From Tumebacillus avium (GTDB taxonomy: Bacteria; Bacillota; Bacilli; Tumebacillales; Tumebacillaceae), in contig NZ_CP021434.1 in the NCBI RefSeq assembly GCF_002162355.1, forward strand, positions 3,650,001-3,714,000: a stretch of DNA of 64,000 nt. The letters run 5' to 3'. The position numbers and the translations under genes are program-made. This document shows positions 61,501 to 64,000 of the stretch, piece after piece; the first letter of the stretch is position 1, and every line of letters begins with the position of its first letter. Below the pieces are notes generated by a model. The model was not told where the DNA came from and did no database searches. It saw nothing but the letters and a program-made list of their open reading frames with translations.

Positions 61501-64000
61501 CAGGCGACCGAAATGGACCTGCGCACCTATTTGCAGAGCCGTCTGCTTGCGGCGATGGTGCCGGGCACGTTTGTGTTTCTTGACGAACTGCCCCGCCTTG
61601 CGAACGGCAAAGTCAACCGTAAAGCGCTGCCGGAGCCGAAGCGTACCAGCGGATCTGAAGTCGGTTTTGCTGCGCCGCGCAACCCGATTGAGGAAAAAGT
61701 GGCCGGGTTCTTCGCGGAAGTACTCAAGGTGGAACGAGTTGGCATCCACGACAACTTTTTCTCCCTCGGCGGTCACTCCCTCATCGCGGCGCAACTGGTC
61801 TCGCGGATTCGTCGCGGGCTGCAAGTGGAACTGCCGTTGCGCATGCTGTTCGAACGGCCGACGGTCGCGGCGCTGGCCGAAGGGATTGTGCAGCAACAAG
61901 GTTCTGTCAGACCCGCGCCGCCTTTGGTTGCTACAACCGGCAGACGCAGTGCGATGTCCCCGGCCTCTTATGCCCAACAGCGTCTGTGGTTCCTCGACCA
62001 ACTGACGCCGGGCAGCAATGCGTACAACATGCCGATCGCGCTGATGCTGCACGGGGAGCTGAACGTGGACGCGGCGACACGCAGTTTCAACGAGCTCGCC
62101 CGCCGTCACGAATCGCTGCGCACCACGTTACGCGTGGTCGACGAGCAGGTCATGCAGGTGGTCGCACCACACGAGGAAATGAACGTGCAATTCTATGATC
62201 TCTCGGAAAGGGAAGACCGCTCGGAGCAACTTCGTGTTTTGGCGGAGGAAGACGCGCTGCGCCCGTTCGATTTGGCGCAAGGGCCGTTGCTGCGCACTAC
62301 CTTGGTCCGCATGGCCGCGCAGGAGCATGCGCTGCTGATCAACATGCACCATATCATTTCTGATGCTTGGTCCAGCAGTGTGTTGACACGAGAGTTTCTT
62401 GCCCTCTATGCCGCATTTTCGCAAGGCATGCCGTCACCGCTCCCGGAACTCCCGCTGCAGTTTGCCGACTTCTCGAACTGGCAGCGCGAGTGGCTGCAAG
62501 GGGATACGCTCGCCGAGCAGCTTTCCTATTGGAAAACCAAGCTCGGCGGCGATCTCCCTGTGTTAGAACTTCCCATGGATCGCGAGGCGGAAGCGAAACA
62601 GAGCGCCCGCAGCGGACACTGCACGGTGCTGTTGTCCGAAACGCTGACAGCAGAAGTCAAAGCGTTGAGTTTGCAGGAGCAGGCGACACCGTACATGACG
62701 CTGCTCACCGCTTTTAAAACGCTGCTTGCCCGGCTCAGCGGGCAGGAGGATATCATCGTGGGGACTCCTGTCGCCAACCGGGGAATGGTGGAGACCGAAG
62801 GGATGATCGGCTTGTTCTTGAACTCGGTGGCGATGCGCACCGATCTGTCCGGCGCGCCAACGTTCCGTGAACTGCTGGGCCGCGTGCGCGAGACAACGCT
62901 GGAGGCGTATGCCTGCCAGGAGGTGCCGTTTGAAAAAATCGTGCAGGAGATCCAGCCTGACCGCAACCTGCACCGCAACCCGGTGTTTGACATCATGATC
63001 AACTTTGTCAACACGCCAAGCACCCGCGATCTGTCCATTCCCGGACTGACCATTGCTGCCGTCCAGCAGGAGGAAGATCCTGCTTCCAAATTCCTGATGA
63101 CCTTGTATATCACGGAGCAGGACGAGCGATTGCTCTTGCGCCTGGTGTATCAGGCGGAACGTTTTTCAGAGGAGCGCATGGATGTTTTCATGCAGCAGTT
63201 CGAATTCTTGTTGCAACAGGCGCTGGCCGATGCGGACTGCGCGATTGGCGCGTACAGTCTGCGCACAGACGAGACGCGTCAGCATCTTCCGGACCTGTCA
63301 ATATCGCTTGAGACCCTGCAGTACCCGTTTGTCAGGGAGCTGTTCGAAACATGGGCATCCGATACGCCGGATCAAACGGCAGTCGCGCAGGGCGAACAGC
63401 AGTGGTCGTACGCGGATCTGCGCGAGCGGGCACATGAACTGGCACGCGAATTGGCAGCAAACGGCGTCCGGCGCGGAGAGGCTGTCGCGGTGGCTGGTTC
63501 TCGCAGTTACGGGTTGGTCGTGTCCATGCTGGCCGTGCTGTTTAGCGGCGGTGTGCTGGTGCCGGTCGACCGTCATCTGCCGCTTGCTCGTCAACAGTTG
63601 ATGGTTGAGCAGTCTAACGCTCAGCATCTGCTCCTCATCAGCGGAGAAGAGATGCCGAATGACTGGCATTCGGTATTCCGAAACTTTGACATCGTGAAGG
63701 TCGACCCGCAGACGGGCAGCTCTTCCGACAGATCAGGATCGGTCGGCACGACGCTTCCCGAGTTGTCGCCAGATGACCCGGCCTATATTTTCTTCACATC
63801 GGGCACAACGGGTCTGCCCAAAGGTGTTCTGGGCACACACAAAGGGCTCAACCACTTCCTCGATTGGCAGCGCAAAACGTTTGACATCGGGCCAAGCGAC
63901 CGTGTGGCGCAGTTGATCCACCTGTCGTTCGATGCGGTGCTGCGCGATGTGTTCTTACCGCTGACCAGCGGCGCAACGCTTTGCCTGCCCGACGAGCTGG
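55540..64000 (+). CDS. Giant NRPS: C-A-PCP-C-A-PCP-C-A... (3' end outside window)
   Basis: The frame is open from GTG 55540, 9 bases after GGAGGT, to the window edge (about 2820 residues). An ATG at 55549 is further from the site. Condensation domains have HHIISDG at 149-155 and 1207-1213, and HHIISDA at 2270-2276. Carrier serines are at 1017 and 2080. Adenylation domain 1 (about 480-930) has YTSGTTGKPKGILIPHRG. Domains 2 and 3 share another style: YIFFTSGTTGMPKGVLGTH, then LSFDVVLRDIFLPLTSG, and the third is cut by the edge after the equivalent LSFDAVLRDVFLPLTSG. No epimerase or thioesterase is seen so far. The pocket residues of domain 1 (D-A-L-F-A-G-L-T-A by eye) do not match a code I know. 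It has its own transcript and probably continues the chain begun by the upstream hybrid proteins. Confidence 0.9.
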   Translation, partial: MLEMENQLWYDDTVADIEMPMSFAQQRLWLIDQMEPGTALYNMPLVMRLIGKLNVQALEASYQEIIFRHESLRTVFAEYDGELFQVIKEARPLPLRQMDIRGAEDVEAEMQALAAQERSRPFDLKKGPLSRLLLLKTGEEEHVLVLTLHHIISDGWSQNVLIQELGALYQAFASGRPSPLPELPIQYADFAYWQLDTLQGEVLEEKMAYWRQKLGGDRSVLLLPTDFPRPAVQTHRGRQFHFKLPEGVHDRLMAVGRRAGATSYMVYLAAFNVLLSRYSGQTDLLVGTPTFGRNNAQLDPLIGFFVNTLVMRTDLSGNLTFSELLQQVKETALDAFAHEDVPFEMLVADLQPERNMSHSPLFQVMFAVQNTPSNRLELEGITFQTVPVELEEAKFDLTLLMQEWEEHMHATFEYNADLFAEATMLRMSEHFQQLLVAIAEQPERQIAALPILTSEEQHQLLVKWNLTDTELPALPVHALFEQQAVRTPDKTALLLEGGRISYRELNERANRLARYLQHIGIGPGQLVGLAMERSVELYVAILAIVKAGGAYVPFDTSYPAERLSHMLADTGVTAVVSIGRLADSLPAHDARMVCLDDAAILREIEGQSGCDLSLHAAPDSVAYVMYTSGTTGKPKGILIPHRGIVRLAYGPTAAMPVTEDDVLFQYAPISFDASTLEIWGALLNGATLFVYPPYQASVEEIGQAVQEHGVTELFVTAGLFHQIVDTALDGLRGLRLLASGGDAISAPHAIKVVEQLGIPFFNLYGPTEVTTAATAYEVSAADDAGLSLPIGRPISNTIVYVLDSLMQPMPIGVTGELYVGGEGVALGYLNLPELTAEKFVPSPFRPGERLYRTGDLARWLPSGTLEFMGRIDQQVKIRGYRIEVAEVEAVLDQHPAVRRSVVMVREDAPGVKRLVAYVILDPDAGASTADVRAFLQEQLPGYMVPGAIAAMEEFPLNANQKVDYRALPAPESGLDPEAEYVAPRSDTEGKVALLFAELLGLEQVGANGHFFDLGGHSLLAARLVSRIRDAFAAELPLRSVFEHPTVAGLAKLVTGEEPGITAVQMPPLVQAERGGAIPLSYAQQRLWFLDQLTPGSSAYNIPAALKLHGVLNADAVRQSFQEIVRRHESLRTTFQEDGEQVIQVIAPDAAFDVQQIDLSTHPEREAELRRLADADAAAPFNLQQGPLLRATLVRLGDEEHALLVNMHHIISDGWSMGVLIREFAALYGAFSERLPSPLGDLPVQFADYAIWQRGWMQGDVLREQLDYWKTKLSGELPVLELPTDRSAEPNQAQSAKEVVLLSENLTRQLKKLSLEEGASPFMTLLAAFKLLLARLSGQDDIIVGTPIAGRGLVETEGLIGMLLNTLALRTDLSGAPTFRDLLGRVRETALEAFARQEVPFEKIVEEIQPDRNLDRNPVFDVMINFINTPDSELTLPGLTISGMDGDRDPASKFLMTLYISEVNDQFHLNLVYLAEQFSPARMGTFMEQFQTLLEQVADNADCEITAYPLLTPAVRAILPDPSLPIDESSYPLVGELFAKWAACAPEQPAVVQGEQVWTYQELHDWAGELARLLAASGVQRGDAVAIIGTRSFGVVAAMLGVLNSGGVLVPVDAQLPYDRQQVMVEQSQAKYLLAVGDAVHAADWAAFDIMYIDGSTGRTFEKSVPADTVLPQLSPNDPAYIFFTSGTTGMPKGVLGTHQGLSHFLNWQREQFAVGPQDRIAHLTNLSFDVVLRDIFLPLTSGATLCLPDATDDWSADAILPWLEREGISILHTVPSLASTWLSDLPQGVSLRALRLLFPAGEPLTDVFVQKWRAEFPASGQIVNLYGPTETTLAKCFYVVPQELQAGIQPVGQALPQTQALVLSAAGQLAGIGEGGEIVLRTPFRTLGYLNAPEEHKSFKQNPFRPHDRDDLLYFTGDKGRYRQDGSLEILGRADDQVKVRGVRVHLQEVAATLLRHDAVDACTVLDWKNQAGQVELAAYIVQKPGGQATEMDLRTYLQSRLLAAMVPGTFVFLDELPRLANGKVNRKALPEPKRTSGSEVGFAAPRNPIEEKVAGFFAEVLKVERVGIHDNFFSLGGHSLIAAQLVSRIRRGLQVELPLRMLFERPTVAALAEGIVQQQGSVRPAPPLVATTGRRSAMSPASYAQQRLWFLDQLTPGSNAYNMPIALMLHGELNVDAATRSFNELARRHESLRTTLRVVDEQVMQVVAPHEEMNVQFYDLSEREDRSEQLRVLAEEDALRPFDLAQGPLLRTTLVRMAAQEHALLINMHHIISDAWSSSVLTREFLALYAAFSQGMPSPLPELPLQFADFSNWQREWLQGDTLAEQLSYWKTKLGGDLPVLELPMDREAEAKQSARSGHCTVLLSETLTAEVKALSLQEQATPYMTLLTAFKTLLARLSGQEDIIVGTPVANRGMVETEGMIGLFLNSVAMRTDLSGAPTFRELLGRVRETTLEAYACQEVPFEKIVQEIQPDRNLHRNPVFDIMINFVNTPSTRDLSIPGLTIAAVQQEEDPASKFLMTLYITEQDERLLLRLVYQAERFSEERMDVFMQQFEFLLQQALADADCAIGAYSLRTDETRQHLPDLSISLETLQYPFVRELFETWASDTPDQTAVAQGEQQWSYADLRERAHELARELAANGVRRGEAVAVAGSRSYGLVVSMLAVLFSGGVLVPVDRHLPLARQQLMVEQSNAQHLLLISGEEMPNDWHSVFRNFDIVKVDPQTGSSSDRSGSVGTTLPELSPDDPAYIFFTSGTTGLPKGVLGTHKGLNHFLDWQRKTFDIGPSDRVAQLIHLSFDAVLRDVFLPLTSGATLCLPDEL

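Overview
The window comes from a fairly GC-rich Bacillota genome. Strong AGGAG-type ribosome binding sites, frequent GTG and TTG starts, Gram-positive signal peptides, copper-amine-oxidase stalk domains and helix-turn-helix/TPR regulators all fit. The mix recalls the Alicyclobacillaceae (for example Tumebacillus), but that placement is an inference. No rRNA, tRNA, CRISPR array or insertion sequence was seen.

Layout. (1) 1-9569: the distal end of a contractile-injection-system (eCIS or phage-tail-like) operon: two baseplate J-like proteins, a tail protein I-like protein fused to a propeller, an unknown structural protein and a DUF4157 protein. (2) 9620-11691, minus strand: a PAAR-like DUF4280 protein and a membrane-anchored MORN-repeat protein. 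(3) 11819-18505: three envelope genes: a TolC-like coiled-coil protein, a stalk-domain protein and a membrane sensor whose class III cyclase domain lacks catalytic residues. (4) 19369-25427: three intact and four broken copies of one helix-turn-helix/TPR regulator family, then a more distant XRE/TPR regulator with a probable autoregulatory operator.

(5) 25578-30725: the most unusual part. A divergent unit carries, leftward, a PEP phosphomutase-like enzyme and a thymidylate-kinase-like P-loop kinase. Rightward it carries six tiny tandem genes (29-32 codons), each with its own strong ribosome binding site and each encoding two copies of a [FY]-x-D-[IV]-R motif. A hairpin, a nucleotidyltransferase of the kind found beside lasso peptides, and an MFS exporter follow. 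I read this as a candidate ribosomally made, post-translationally modified peptide (RiPP) or peptide-signal locus of a type I do not recognise.

(6) 30826-43132: an eight-gene, translationally coupled operon (secreted/membrane protein, ABC ATPase and permease, coiled-coil membrane protein, MoxR ATPase, DUF58 protein, two von Willebrand A proteins). (7) 43275-64000: a lipopeptide/polyketide assembly line. A fatty-acyl-AMP ligase-ACP-C-A(Thr)-PCP protein, a PKS module (KS-AT-degenerate KR-ACP), a stand-alone condensation protein and a small acidic protein are followed by a leftward acetyltransferase gene and a structured intergenic region. A giant NRPS (C-A-PCP-C-A-PCP-C-A...) then runs off the right edge.
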